From contig NZ_FUXW01000001.1 in NCBI RefSeq assembly GCF_900167005.1, positions 124,001 through 188,000 on the forward strand: 64,000 nt of DNA, written 5' to 3'. The notes under the pieces are model-generated. The model made no database searches and was not told the DNA's origin. It saw nothing but the letters and a program-made list of their open reading frames with translations. This stretch comes from Butyricicoccus pullicaecorum DSM 23266 (GTDB taxonomy: Bacteria; Bacillota; Clostridia; Oscillospirales; Butyricicoccaceae). Shown here one piece after another: positions 15,090 to 24,785 of the stretch. How positions within the stretch are numbered: the first letter of the stretch is position 1; every line of letters begins with the position of its first letter. The position numbers and the translations under genes were made by a program.

Positions 15090-15533
15090 TTAAAGTTTCA
15101 TTTGTAGATATACCATGTCCGTTAACTGAACACCACATTCAATGATTGGATGGTCATAGTTATCTATGAAGAAATTTTTTATCGTATGCGATTTTACAAA
15201 GCCGCACTTTTCATAAAAGGGAATCGTTAATGGGCTGTCACCTGTCCCAACTTGCAGGACAGAATAGCTTCCGTTATATTCTCGAATAATAAATTCAATC
15301 AATGCTCTTCTATAGCCCACACCTTGATATTCCGGGAATACGGCAATGTTCTTGATTTCTAAAATATCATCGCTTTCACTTGTGACAACACACTCCGCTT
15401 TTATGCCGTTATCATCAAGTACATACATTGCACCTCTTTCAAGATAGCGGTCAATCATATCTTCTTGTTCATCTGCCAAAAGCAATAAATCAAGATATCG
15501 TTTTTTATCTTTTAATACTTTGTATATTCTCAT
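15090..15533 (-). CDS. GNAT-family N-acetyltransferase
   Basis: A 147-aa acetyltransferase. The strand LEIKNIAVFPEYQG followed by VGYRRALIEFI (about residues 59-83) is the acetyl-CoA pyrophosphate loop of the GNAT fold (Q/R-x-x-G-x-G/A), and FYEKCGF near 107 is the usual C-terminal motif. The acceptor substrate is unknown. AAGGTGAAG precedes the start. It sits in the gap between the small membrane protein CD1845 and the relaxase, so it looks like cargo inserted into the mobilisation block. It has no resemblance to antibiotic acetyltransferases that I can point to. Confidence 0.75.
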   Translation of the reverse strand: MRIYKVLKDKKRYLDLLLLADEQEDMIDRYLERGAMYVLDDNGIKAECVVTSESDDILEIKNIAVFPEYQGVGYRRALIEFIIREYNGSYSVLQVGTGDSPLTIPFYEKCGFVKSHTIKNFFIDNYDHPIIECGVQLTDMVYLQMKL

Positions 15534-15550
15534 TCTTCACCTTAAGTTGA

Positions 15551-15694
15551 CTATCTTACAATAAATCTATAAATTGCATATGCGACCCATATGATCCAAG
15601 AAAAAAACCACAAATCAAAAAGAATACTAACTGCTAAATAAATAATAGCAACAGAGATTGCTATCATCCAATTTTTCTTTTTAGTATTTTCCAT
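15551..15694 (-). CDS. Small membrane protein, 47 aa
   Basis: A short open frame from ATG 15694-15692 to TAG 15553-15551, preceded by GGAGGTGTTGATT, a strong RBS at good spacing. The product starts MENTKKKNW and then is almost wholly hydrophobic and Trp/Ile-rich, with one or two membrane spans and a basic C-terminus. No family is recognised. It precedes the GNAT gene by 17 bp and is probably in the same transcript. Confidence 0.5.
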   Translation of the reverse strand: MENTKKKNWMIAISVAIIYLAVSILFDLWFFSWIIWVAYAIYRFIVR

Positions 15695-15817
15695 AATCAA
15701 CACCTCCACAAATACACAAATACGAATTTATCGTTCACTTTACTCAGTTAAATCATACCATAAACTTGTGAACAATTCCACCGCCAAACGCTGAAGCCTC
15801 CTAAGCAGCACAAAAAT

Positions 15818-15839
15818 AAGACTGCCCGCAGGCAGCCTT
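15818..15839 (-). terminator. Terminator after the long transfer operon
   Basis: On the minus strand AAGGCTGCC-TGCG-GGCAGTCTT (one mismatch) is followed by ATTTTTG, 13 bp past the stop of the CD1845-like gene. It would end the transcript running leftward from repA through mobC. The rest of the 15,695-15,852 gap shows no gene. Confidence 0.65.
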
Positions 15840-15852
15840 ACAACATATTTTC

Positions 15853-16158
15853 TTATGAAAAAATAAAATCACGAAGATTTTCCTTTATGTTTTCTCCAAT
15901 CTCCTGAAATACAACAAAGAGAAACAATGCTGCATAGACCGCCAAGCCGATTCCCACAAGAAGGGCGAGCTGCAACCACAGAGATTGAAAGACACAATAA
16001 ATACTGCAACCGATGATGTACAGAATCAGTGCGCCTATAAAAAAGGACGATAGCTCAAAGGCGATTTTCGCCAACAAGCAAACAACACCTAAAACCAGTA
16101 ATACCGGCAATGCAATCAGTTTTAAGATAATCTTCACGAAAAAACCAAGGATTCTCAC
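15853..16158 (-). CDS. CD1845-like small integral membrane protein
   Basis: A protein of about 101 aa with three hydrophobic segments: a basic RILGFFVKIILK start, a span at about residues 12-45, and two more between 48 and 90. It resembles the CD1845 family found between mobC and the relaxase in clostridial conjugative transposons; the function is unknown. The start is uncertain: GTG at 16158 (nine bases after AAAGGGG) is preferred, but GTG at 16164 is possible. It lies 107 bp downstream of mobC in the transfer operon. Confidence 0.65.
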   Translation of the reverse strand: MRILGFFVKIILKLIALPVLLVLGVVCLLAKIAFELSSFFIGALILYIIGCSIYCVFQSLWLQLALLVGIGLAVYAALFLFVVFQEIGENIKENLRDFIFS

Positions 16159-16265
16159 GGTCACACACCCCTTTCTGTTTTTATTGTACTGCCTTACAGC
16201 TGATAACACAACGATGTCAATATGTACGGCTGCGGCAATTTTGTTGCCACAGCCCTTTTTTATGA

Positions 16266-16598
16266 TTACTGAATACTGGACAGTCGCACCAGCACCTCCT
16301 TCATATCTGTCCAGATTTCCTCCAATCGTTCCTGCAAATCCTTGATGTCTGACTCATAAATATTGCCGGTTTCATTGGCTCTTTTAGCATACTGATTCAG
16401 GTTGTTGCTGCATCTCCTCAGAAGGGAAATCAGCTCTTTCACATCCTGTAAATCCAGGTTGATGCAGTATCCATCCAGAGCCATCTTCCTGAGATATGCC
16501 CCCATGCTCCGGATACCCAGCTCATTCATTTTTTCATGGATTCGCTGCACTTCCTCTTTCGATGCCAGGAAGTGAACATCCTGATCCCGTCTGCCCAT
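16266..16598 (-). CDS. mobC: Relaxosome accessory protein MobC
   Basis: A 110-aa protein matching the MobC family: an N-terminal ribbon-helix-helix-like DNA-binding part (VHFLASKEEVQRIHEKMNEL, then MGAYLRKMALDG) and a C-terminal helical part with the family's LLRRCSNNLNQYAKRANETG block near residues 60-80. MobC helps the relaxase melt and nick oriT. Its ATG overlaps the stop of the giant polyprotein gene as TAATG, which implies translational coupling. Confidence 0.85.
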   Translation of the reverse strand: MGRRDQDVHFLASKEEVQRIHEKMNELGIRSMGAYLRKMALDGYCINLDLQDVKELISLLRRCSNNLNQYAKRANETGNIYESDIKDLQERLEEIWTDMKEVLVRLSSIQ

Positions 16599-19500
16599 TA
16601 CAGCACCTCCTCACGCCCACCAGATGCCCGATACGGAGGAATATGCTCTGACTTGGCTTTCAGATCTGCCAGCACAGAAGGTTTATCCGCCTGTTCTGCT
16701 TCCTCACGCTCCGGCATGGAGTCCTCCATATTAAGAGCCGCATCCAGTTCTGCCAGACGAGCACTTTTTTCAGCAAGCTCCGCTTCCTGCGGGAAGGGTT
16801 TCCCCAGTTCCGCTCTGGTCGCTTCCTGCTGATTTTGAAGATTGGTGAGCTGTTCATGGGCTTTCTCCAGCTTCTCAGGGATGCTGGAGAGGGCATTGTC
16901 CAGTCGGATGATATTTCCCCTGGCATCAGTTCCAAGCGATACACGATGGCTTACAGCGCCTTTCAGGGTAATATCAAAGTCATGCCGGAAACTATCAAAG
17001 GAAAGTTCCATCTGAAAGCCACGATAACTGCCAAGAGGGATTGGCTCGGTCGTTTTCATCTCCTTGCAGGCGGCAAGAATCATTTCACCGGCATCCTCTT
17101 TTTCCGTATAGTGCTTGCCCAAAATTTCCATACCGCAGAATCCTTCCGCAATCTGGGGATGAGCTGTAACCGTTTGGATGTCTGCTTCAAAGCCACGAAT
17201 ATAGCCTGTCTGCCTTTCAATCTCCGCAGGGAAGTATTTCAGGAGTTTATCTTCCATGCGGTACTGCTGGCTCTGGTGGTCAGCTTTTAGAACCTTAAGC
17301 CTTGCCACATCAATGTCCAAGTCCATTTTCTCTTTAATCAGCGGATTTCCGGCACACAGAGCCTTGATTTCGGCATAGGACAGAGCTTGCTCGTCTACAT
17401 CGTCACAGGAACGGACAGGCGATTTCGAGGTCATAATCTGAGAAATGAATTTTTGCTTGTTTTCCAGTGTCTGATAAAGATACGCATCAAAAGTTCCCTC
17501 GGTTACATACTGATAGATCTGCACCTCCTTGTTTTGGTTGCCCTGACGGATAATTCGACCATTTCGCTGGGTCATATCAGAGGGACGCCAGCCCACATCC
17601 AAGTGATGAAGCGCCACCAGGCGATCCTGGCAGTTTGTTCCGGCTCCCATTTTCTGTGTACTGCCCATCAGCACACGAACCTGACCAGTACGTACCTTTG
17701 CAAACAGTTCTTTTTTCTTTGCTTCAGAATCTGCATCGTGAATAAATGCAATTTCTTTCTCTGGCACACCGGCTGCTATCAGCTTCGCCTTGATGTCATC
17801 ATAGACATTAAACGTGCCATCGTTTTTCGGGGTGGAGAGGTCACAGAACAGGAGCTGGGTCAGTCTGTCAGCCTTTCCTTCTTCCCAAATCCGCAGCACA
17901 TTTTGCACACAGGCATTGAGCTTACTTTCTGGGTCATCCGGCAACAGTGGATTGATTAAACGCTGATCTAACCCCAACTTTCTTCCATCGCCGGTAATCT
18001 TGAGCATATTGTCCTCGGATGGGTCAACCATACCGGAATGAACCGCCGCTGCACGTTCCGAAAGGTCTGCTACCATGTCCTGCTGATAATCAGAAGGCTG
18101 CACAACAACCGTTTCAAATTTCGCATCCGGCACTGGGAGATGAAGCTGGTCGGAGGTTTTAATATCCGCAACTTCCTTAAACATATTCATGAGTTCCGGA
18201 AGGTTAAAAAACTTTGCAAATCTGGTTCTGGCACGATAGCCGGTTCCTTCCGGAGCCAACTCAATAGCGGTGGTTGTTTCACCAAAGGTAGATGCCCAAC
18301 AGTCAAAATGGGTCAGATTCTTCTTTTGAAGTGTCCCGTACTGAAGGTATCGCATAACCGTATAAAGCTCCGTCATGGAGTTCGATACGGGAGTACCTGT
18401 TGCAAAAATAACGCCACGCCCGCCGGTCAATTCATCCATATAGCGGCACTTCATAAACATATCCGAAGATTTCTGTGCTTCCGAAGTGGAAAGACCAGCG
18501 ACATTCCTCATTTTTGTGTACAAAAAGAGGTTTTTGAAAGCGTGGCTCTCATCTACAAACAGCCGATCAACGCCCAGCTGTTCAAAGGTAACAACATCAT
18601 CCTTTCTGTCAGTAGAGAGAAGTTTATCCAGTCTGGTTTGCAGGGATTTTCTCGTTTTCTCCATCTGTTTGATGGTGAAATTCTCGCCGTTCTGATATTT
18701 GAGTTCTGCAATCGCTCCCTCAATCTCATCAATCTGTTCCCGCAGCTGGCGCTCCTGACGTTCCGGAGAAAGAGGGATTTTTTCAAACTGACTGTGACCG
18801 ATAATGACTGCATCATAGTCACCGGTGGCAATTCTCGCACAGAATTTCTTGCGGTTTGCCGTTTCAAAATCCTTTTTGGTTGCCACCAGAAGTTTGGCAC
18901 TGGGATACAGATGAAGAAACTCATTTGCCCACTGCAAGGTCAGATGGTTGGGAACAACAAACAATGCCTTCTGGCTCAGTCCCAGGCGTTTACTTTCCAT
19001 AGCGGAAGCCGCCATTTCAAAGGTTTTGCCAGCACCAACCTCATGTGCCAACAGGGTATTCCCACCATACAACACATGGGCAATGGCATTTCGCTGGTGT
19101 TCCCGAAGGGTTATATCGGGATTCATGCCACCAAATCGGATATGGCTGCCATCGTATTCACGAGGTCTGGTGGAGTTAAACAGTTCATTATACTTGGTTA
19201 CAAGTGCTTCACGGCGGTGCGGGTCTTTCCAAATCCAGTCCCGGAACGCATCCTTGATTGCTTGTTGTTTCTGCTGTGCCAGAGTAGTTTCCTTTTTGTT
19301 CAGCACACGCTTCTGCTTGCCATCCGCATCCTCAATGGTATCGTAGATACGAATATCTTTCAGATTCAGAGTTTCCTCCAAAATACGGTAGGCGTTGGCA
19401 CGTTCCGTACCATAGGTCGTGTATGCTGCCACATCATTCTGGCTCGGAGAACTCTTTCCGTTGATTCTCCATTCTGCTGTCAGTTCCGAAAACTTGACCT

Positions 19501-22500
19501 CAATCGTGCGGCGGAGATAATACGGGGTTTCAAAAGTTTCCTGCATAAACTGCTGGATATAGGCAGGGTCAATCCAAGTTGCGCCCAGACGGACATCAAT
19601 CTCAGAAGCATCCAAATCCTTTGGCTGCGCCTTTTCCAGTGCCTGCACATTGATTTCAAAAGAACTGTCTTTCTGTGCCGCCATCTGTGCAATCCTGAGC
19701 TTACTTCGTACATCGCCGGAGAGATACTCATCAGCTGTCTGCCAGCCTGAAACAGGGTCATCCGGAGCCATCGGGTCTTTGAAAATCACACCTTGCAGCT
19801 CAGTTATAATGGAATCATATTCACCGGGAGTCCCCAGCAGTTCTGCCATATAGGGCAAATCCACCTTGCCATGCTCACCAATAGAAATCGCCAGTGCTTC
19901 AGACGGTGTATCCACGCTGTTCACTTTACGTTCCGGTTTAATGGTACGCTTAGTAAACATATCCGCTTTGCTCTTGAGATGACCGTCCTCATCCAAGTTT
20001 TCCAGTGAACACAGAAGATAATAGCTGGAATCATCAGCAAAAGCCTGACTGTTGGCTCTGTTGTTGATTAACCCATTTTTTGCGGTAAACGCATCATAAG
20101 CAGTATTCAGCTCTGCCTGTTTTGCCTGAATCATATCATCTGGATAGTCCTCCAGCTGATATTCAATCAGTTCATTCACAATGCGGCGAAGTTCCACCAT
20201 GCCGCTGACACGTTCTTTGGCTTTGTCGTTGAGTTCCACTAACCGCATGACAGAGTTTTCCCGGAAATATACCTCACCGTCTACGACCGTGTAAGAGAAG
20301 TTTTTCACGTCTGGGCGGGCAGGAATGGTAATCTGTTCTTTTTCCTGGCTGTCTGCTTCTTCAGTTAGCTCCGCAGGAACATAAGTGCCACCGATCCGGG
20401 TAACAGCTTCATGAAGAAGGTCAGCCAGCTCCATATCTTCACGGGGACGGACTGTGAGATCATCCTTACCATATTGGGTACTTTCCATAGAAAGTTCTCC
20501 CAAAACCATTTCCGGATGCTCTACAAAGTAGCTGTTCATGGTGTAACCGTCCGGTGTAGTATTCAGCTGCACCCAGTCCGGCATGATGTCGATGGGGTGG
20601 TCACGCTTTTGAAGAAAGATGATGTCAGATACAACCTCTGTACCGGCGTTTGCCTTAAATGCCGTATTGGGCAATCTAATGGCTCCCAGAAGTTCCGCTC
20701 TCTGTGCCATATATTTTCTGGCATCAGAGTTTTTAGAATCCATCGTAAAACGGCTGGTCACAAATGCAACCACACCGCCCGGACGAACCTGATCGAGCGT
20801 TTTTGCGAAAAAATAGTTATGAATAGAGAACCCCAACTTATCATATGGCTTATCCGAAACCTTGTAGTTGCCGAACGGAACATTGCCGACCGCCAAATCA
20901 TAAAAATCCCGGCGATCCGTAGTTTCAAAGCCTGCCACCTTGATTTCAGCGTTAGGATAGAGTTTCTGAGCGATACGCCCACTGATGGAGTCCAACTCCA
21001 CTCCATAGAGATTGCTGTTTCGCATGGCGTCAGGAAGCATCCCGAAAAAGTTACCGATACCCATTGCAGGTTCCAGGATATTTCCTGTTTCAAATCCCAT
21101 CTGTCCGACCGCATCATAGATGGCACGAATAACGGTAGGACTGGTATAGTGGGCATTCAGGGTGCTGGCTCGTGCTGCCGCATATTCTTCCGGAGACAGG
21201 GCTGTATAGAGTTCTCTGAACTCCTCAGCCCAGTTTGCCTTGTTTTCATCAAAAGCATCTGAGAGTCCACCCCAACCGACATATTGGGAAAGGATTTCCT
21301 GTTCTTCCGGAGTAGCATTTCGCCCATCAAACTCCAATTCTTTTAGGACACGGATTGCATCCATATTGGCTCTGAATTTTGCTTTCGCTCCGCCTTCACC
21401 AAGATGGTCATTTGTGATGTGGAAATTGATTGCTGGAATATCCGGAATTTCCTTTGTCTGAATCGCAGTTTCGAGCTTGTGGATAACCTCAAGGACTTCG
21501 GGATGCTCCCACCCTGCGACCTTTTTATAGTCCTCAATAATGGTATCCTGACCGTCCTTGCACTGCATAAAGTCCAAACTGCCCGGAAAAGGTTGCGCCG
21601 TATTCATAGCGCCCAGAGCTTTCATCTGCGTGGAAGGCAATTCATGATAGGCTCTCAGTGCATCCTCAAAAGTACTGTACTCCTTGAGCTGAAGCGCCCC
21701 TCGAACCTGTAAATCTTCTACCACATAGTAGTGGTCAATAAAATGCTCCGGCTCGGACACGACAACGGTTTTTTCCGGCTCTGCACCTGAAACAAATCGG
21801 GTATTGCGTTCATCCTGTCTTAAAAGACGTTCAAAATTCTCTTTGCTTTCTGCCCGATAAATTGGGTACACCATTCCTGGCGGCAGCAACTGTACATCAG
21901 TAGTTCCAATGGCAGTGATATTGTATACTTCTCCCTCCAGAAAGACAGCATCGCCCACTTGATATGCCGGTTCCTGTGTTGCTTCAAATTTAGAGCGTTC
22001 ATTGTACAGCCACTCCGCAGATTCTTTTGCAAAAACCGCCTTTTTGACCTCCTGCAAATAATCATTTGCCTGCCACTCACTGGTGAATTCCTCGCTGATA
22101 CCCTCATCATCTACATAGATTTCATCCCGAATATCATCCCAGACAGCATAACCGTTTTCCGTTTTAATCACGCTAAATCGCTCATAGGATTCTTCTTCAG
22201 CAGCAATGGCTTCTGCATCTCGCATAACCTGCTGGACGAATGGACTTTCTTCCATACTGCGCTGTTCCAGTGCTTCACGAATAACAGCTTCATCTATCTG
22301 TTCCCAATCTTCAGGTTCAGTAGGATTGTCCTGTTCCACAGCTTGTTGTTCCTGCTGATACTGTTCCAGAGCATCCTTGTCAAAATAACGTTCCTGTTTA
22401 ATCAAGGAATCAATGCGATTGGCAACCTGTGTCCAGGATAGCTGAACCTTGTCACAGCCGCTTTTGGTGTATCGGATTCCTTTGGCATCGTGATCTTCAC

Positions 22501-24559
22501 CACTGCCAGAAGCACCGGAAAGGGCATGAGAGTGACCGCCTGTCCCATACTCATTTTTCAAAAAATCCGCCTTTTCTTTTGCAGAATGTTCTTCCTGCCA
22601 ATATTCATAGATACGGACTTTTCCACCGGAGAAACCACTGCCTCCGGACAGGGATTCATTGATTTCATCATCGGTAATGAACTGACGGACAATCGGGGGC
22701 ATGGTCATACTGCTCTGGTATTCTCTGAGCGGCAGATCAAGCTCCTCCAGCCGCTGTGCCAGGCGTTCCAGCTTATGATAATGGAATCGCAGCAAAGAAG
22801 AATCCTCATTGTGTGCCTGTAAAAAGTTCTGATATTCAGCTTTCAGTCCGGCTCTAAATTGACTGTCATTCAACTTTTGAGCCAGCTCTGCCGTTTCTGC
22901 CGGAAATCCCACGCTACGGACTTCCTGTAAAGACGGGAAGAAGCCTTGTTCTCTGGCATTATCAGAAAGATCATGATACAAATACCAAAAAGATTCTGCG
23001 ATCTTTGTTCGCTCATAACCCGGAGCCTCCACCAGCTCTACATTGGTTGCGTACTCGCCATTCTCCAGCAACTTACCGATACGCTCGGCGGCTTCCTGCC
23101 AGGATACGATCTGTCTGGACGGTGCAAAACAGGCAGTCTTTCCTCTAGCAAGATGAATACACTGCTCATCAAACCATGCGCTAACCTCATGCCCATCCAA
23201 TTTAAAGCCATTGCTGCCACGATAGAGTTCAGGCAGACGCTTTGCAATCTCCTCTGTGGATTTTCCTTTCATATATTCCAGTGCCACCATCATTCGGAGA
23301 TTAGCTTCATTTCCGCCAACAGTGAGCACCTGGTCGATCTGATTTTCAGATAAAGAAAAAGCAGAGAGCGTTTTGCTCTCTGCTTCGTCAATAAAGCTGA
23401 TTTGTTCTGATTTTGAAAGGAAAAGGTTCAAACTCAGCTGTTGATAAGCTCCGCTGTCACGATTTCCTCTGCCTGTGCTTTCAGGCTGTTCATGTGCTGC
23501 ACCCATGCCACCTGCTGTGTTGCTTTGTCCGGTGCCGGATTCTTCTCCAGCAGTTCTATCATCAACTGCTCCACTCTGCGGTGCGCTGTCTCGTCGATCT
23601 CCTGGAGATGCGGGAACAGCTGCTCGCTGAGAATCAGGTCGTTCAGCAACATCGGATTGTTCTCTTGCAGAAACGCCCTCCGCATTCTGCCGTACTTGCC
23701 CAACGGTTTCGTTTCGGTGTTCTTCAGTTCGATGTCCGGAATCCGGTAATCCCCGACCTGTGTGTAAGTCATTTCTTTCATAATCATGGCTCCTTTCCAC
23801 GGTTTTTGTCTGTTCAAAGGCTTCTATGGCTTTTTCGATTTCTCCAAACATTCGAGAGCTGACTGCATTGACCGCCGTACCAAGAGCATTTACCGTCTGA
23901 CGGGTATTAAAGTCGAATACATTTTGAAAATCTTCATGCTCAAAATAGTTATCCGGATTCTCGGTAATACGGCTGTACATCGCATAGGAGACACTGTTTG
24001 CCACTGCGGTCTTAAATGCTACCTCGATGTTATATTCATCATACTCCTCCAGGAAGCTATCTGCAACGATGTCGAGGATCGGCTTTTTGAAATCGTCCCA
24101 ATACTCTCTGGCAAGGTTGATTGCGATATTTTCCAGCTGATATTCCAAAATTCCCTCTGACGGAACCTGAAAGACACGTTCCATCTCATCCATTATAAAA
24201 CGGCGGTTTTCATCGGTCACTCTCCACGATGTAATTGACGGAGAAGAACGACGCACACCTGTGTCCGCCACATCAAAGACATACCGCAGGTACGGTTTAT
24301 CCTGGTTCATCACAAAAAGGGCAATACCAGTGGAACCCCTTTTCACATAGCGTCGATACTGCTCTGTGTTCCATTCCTCATAAGGTTTGCACAGGGTAGC
24401 ATTGGGACGCTGTGCATAAATCATCACCTGTTCCGGATAGGTGAAATCATAGTTTCGAGCCATCGTCGCCAGAAAAGAAGTCCAGTTCTCTCGGTTGGCA
24501 GTGATTCTATGGATTGTCTCTCTTGCCACACCGGAATAATACCTCTCTTTCGGATTCAT
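16598..24559 (-). CDS. Giant ArdC-N / N6-adenine methylase / SNF2 helicase polyprotein
   Basis: A 2,653-aa polyvalent protein typical of this ICE family. The first ~100 residues (WTSFLATMARNYDFTYPEQ, then a YEEWN and VKRGSTGIALF pattern) resemble the ArdC N-terminal ssDNA-binding/antirestriction domain. A low-complexity Gln/Glu/Arg linker follows around 280-370. A methylase-like domain has NVPFGNY near residue 1,223 in place of NPPY. An SNF2-type helicase has a Walker A GAGKT near 1,840, DESH near 2,000 and a QRNGRIIRQGN motif VI later. It probably protects or remodels DNA entering the recipient. The start ATG follows GGAGGGAAAC and lies 17 bp from the TTRAP gene. Confidence 0.8.
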   Translation of the reverse strand: MNPKERYYSGVARETIHRITANRENWTSFLATMARNYDFTYPEQVMIYAQRPNATLCKPYEEWNTEQYRRYVKRGSTGIALFVMNQDKPYLRYVFDVADTGVRRSSPSITSWRVTDENRRFIMDEMERVFQVPSEGILEYQLENIAINLAREYWDDFKKPILDIVADSFLEEYDEYNIEVAFKTAVANSVSYAMYSRITENPDNYFEHEDFQNVFDFNTRQTVNALGTAVNAVSSRMFGEIEKAIEAFEQTKTVERSHDYERNDLHTGRGLPDSGHRTEEHRNETVGQVRQNAEGVSAREQSDVAERPDSQRAAVPASPGDRRDSAPQSGAVDDRTAGEESGTGQSNTAGGMGAAHEQPESTGRGNRDSGAYQQLSLNLFLSKSEQISFIDEAESKTLSAFSLSENQIDQVLTVGGNEANLRMMVALEYMKGKSTEEIAKRLPELYRGSNGFKLDGHEVSAWFDEQCIHLARGKTACFAPSRQIVSWQEAAERIGKLLENGEYATNVELVEAPGYERTKIAESFWYLYHDLSDNAREQGFFPSLQEVRSVGFPAETAELAQKLNDSQFRAGLKAEYQNFLQAHNEDSSLLRFHYHKLERLAQRLEELDLPLREYQSSMTMPPIVRQFITDDEINESLSGGSGFSGGKVRIYEYWQEEHSAKEKADFLKNEYGTGGHSHALSGASGSGEDHDAKGIRYTKSGCDKVQLSWTQVANRIDSLIKQERYFDKDALEQYQQEQQAVEQDNPTEPEDWEQIDEAVIREALEQRSMEESPFVQQVMRDAEAIAAEEESYERFSVIKTENGYAVWDDIRDEIYVDDEGISEEFTSEWQANDYLQEVKKAVFAKESAEWLYNERSKFEATQEPAYQVGDAVFLEGEVYNITAIGTTDVQLLPPGMVYPIYRAESKENFERLLRQDERNTRFVSGAEPEKTVVVSEPEHFIDHYYVVEDLQVRGALQLKEYSTFEDALRAYHELPSTQMKALGAMNTAQPFPGSLDFMQCKDGQDTIIEDYKKVAGWEHPEVLEVIHKLETAIQTKEIPDIPAINFHITNDHLGEGGAKAKFRANMDAIRVLKELEFDGRNATPEEQEILSQYVGWGGLSDAFDENKANWAEEFRELYTALSPEEYAAARASTLNAHYTSPTVIRAIYDAVGQMGFETGNILEPAMGIGNFFGMLPDAMRNSNLYGVELDSISGRIAQKLYPNAEIKVAGFETTDRRDFYDLAVGNVPFGNYKVSDKPYDKLGFSIHNYFFAKTLDQVRPGGVVAFVTSRFTMDSKNSDARKYMAQRAELLGAIRLPNTAFKANAGTEVVSDIIFLQKRDHPIDIMPDWVQLNTTPDGYTMNSYFVEHPEMVLGELSMESTQYGKDDLTVRPREDMELADLLHEAVTRIGGTYVPAELTEEADSQEKEQITIPARPDVKNFSYTVVDGEVYFRENSVMRLVELNDKAKERVSGMVELRRIVNELIEYQLEDYPDDMIQAKQAELNTAYDAFTAKNGLINNRANSQAFADDSSYYLLCSLENLDEDGHLKSKADMFTKRTIKPERKVNSVDTPSEALAISIGEHGKVDLPYMAELLGTPGEYDSIITELQGVIFKDPMAPDDPVSGWQTADEYLSGDVRSKLRIAQMAAQKDSSFEINVQALEKAQPKDLDASEIDVRLGATWIDPAYIQQFMQETFETPYYLRRTIEVKFSELTAEWRINGKSSPSQNDVAAYTTYGTERANAYRILEETLNLKDIRIYDTIEDADGKQKRVLNKKETTLAQQKQQAIKDAFRDWIWKDPHRREALVTKYNELFNSTRPREYDGSHIRFGGMNPDITLREHQRNAIAHVLYGGNTLLAHEVGAGKTFEMAASAMESKRLGLSQKALFVVPNHLTLQWANEFLHLYPSAKLLVATKKDFETANRKKFCARIATGDYDAVIIGHSQFEKIPLSPERQERQLREQIDEIEGAIAELKYQNGENFTIKQMEKTRKSLQTRLDKLLSTDRKDDVVTFEQLGVDRLFVDESHAFKNLFLYTKMRNVAGLSTSEAQKSSDMFMKCRYMDELTGGRGVIFATGTPVSNSMTELYTVMRYLQYGTLQKKNLTHFDCWASTFGETTTAIELAPEGTGYRARTRFAKFFNLPELMNMFKEVADIKTSDQLHLPVPDAKFETVVVQPSDYQQDMVADLSERAAAVHSGMVDPSEDNMLKITGDGRKLGLDQRLINPLLPDDPESKLNACVQNVLRIWEEGKADRLTQLLFCDLSTPKNDGTFNVYDDIKAKLIAAGVPEKEIAFIHDADSEAKKKELFAKVRTGQVRVLMGSTQKMGAGTNCQDRLVALHHLDVGWRPSDMTQRNGRIIRQGNQNKEVQIYQYVTEGTFDAYLYQTLENKQKFISQIMTSKSPVRSCDDVDEQALSYAEIKALCAGNPLIKEKMDLDIDVARLKVLKADHQSQQYRMEDKLLKYFPAEIERQTGYIRGFEADIQTVTAHPQIAEGFCGMEILGKHYTEKEDAGEMILAACKEMKTTEPIPLGSYRGFQMELSFDSFRHDFDITLKGAVSHRVSLGTDARGNIIRLDNALSSIPEKLEKAHEQLTNLQNQQEATRAELGKPFPQEAELAEKSARLAELDAALNMEDSMPEREEAEQADKPSVLADLKAKSEHIPPYRASGGREEVL

Positions 24560-24575
24560 TGTTTCCCTCCAATCT

Positions 24576-24785
24576 TCATAAATTCAGAGAAAGATTCAGC
24601 TTTTCAAAGGCTTCATCATCCATATCAGATAATTTCTGTAAAACAGAATTGGTCAAATCCAAAAGTTCTGTTTCATCCTCCTCAAGCTGTTCTTTCATTT
24701 GCTGCAATGCTCCATACAGCCCCATTCTGGTTCCCGGACTGTATAAGAGTATTAGCATTTTTTCATCAATGGTTAAATCCATCAT
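24576..24785 (-). CDS. TTRAP (transposon-transfer assisting) family protein
   Basis: A 69-aa acidic protein. The pattern DEKMLILLYSPGTRMGLYGAL followed by LEEDETELLDLTNSVLQKL is characteristic of the TTRAP family, small proteins fixed in conjugative transposons of Firmicutes and thought to help transfer. Its ATG overlaps the stop of the YodL gene upstream (ATGA), and it lies just before the giant polyprotein gene. Confidence 0.8.
   Translation of the reverse strand: MMDLTIDEKMLILLYSPGTRMGLYGALQQMKEQLEEDETELLDLTNSVLQKLSDMDDEAFEKLNLSLNL

Noticed and set aside
18038-19750. 570-codon open frame on the plus strand
   Set aside because: It lies wholly inside the giant ICE polyprotein gene on the other strand, has no RBS and no protein-like motifs; the minus-strand frame has helicase motifs.
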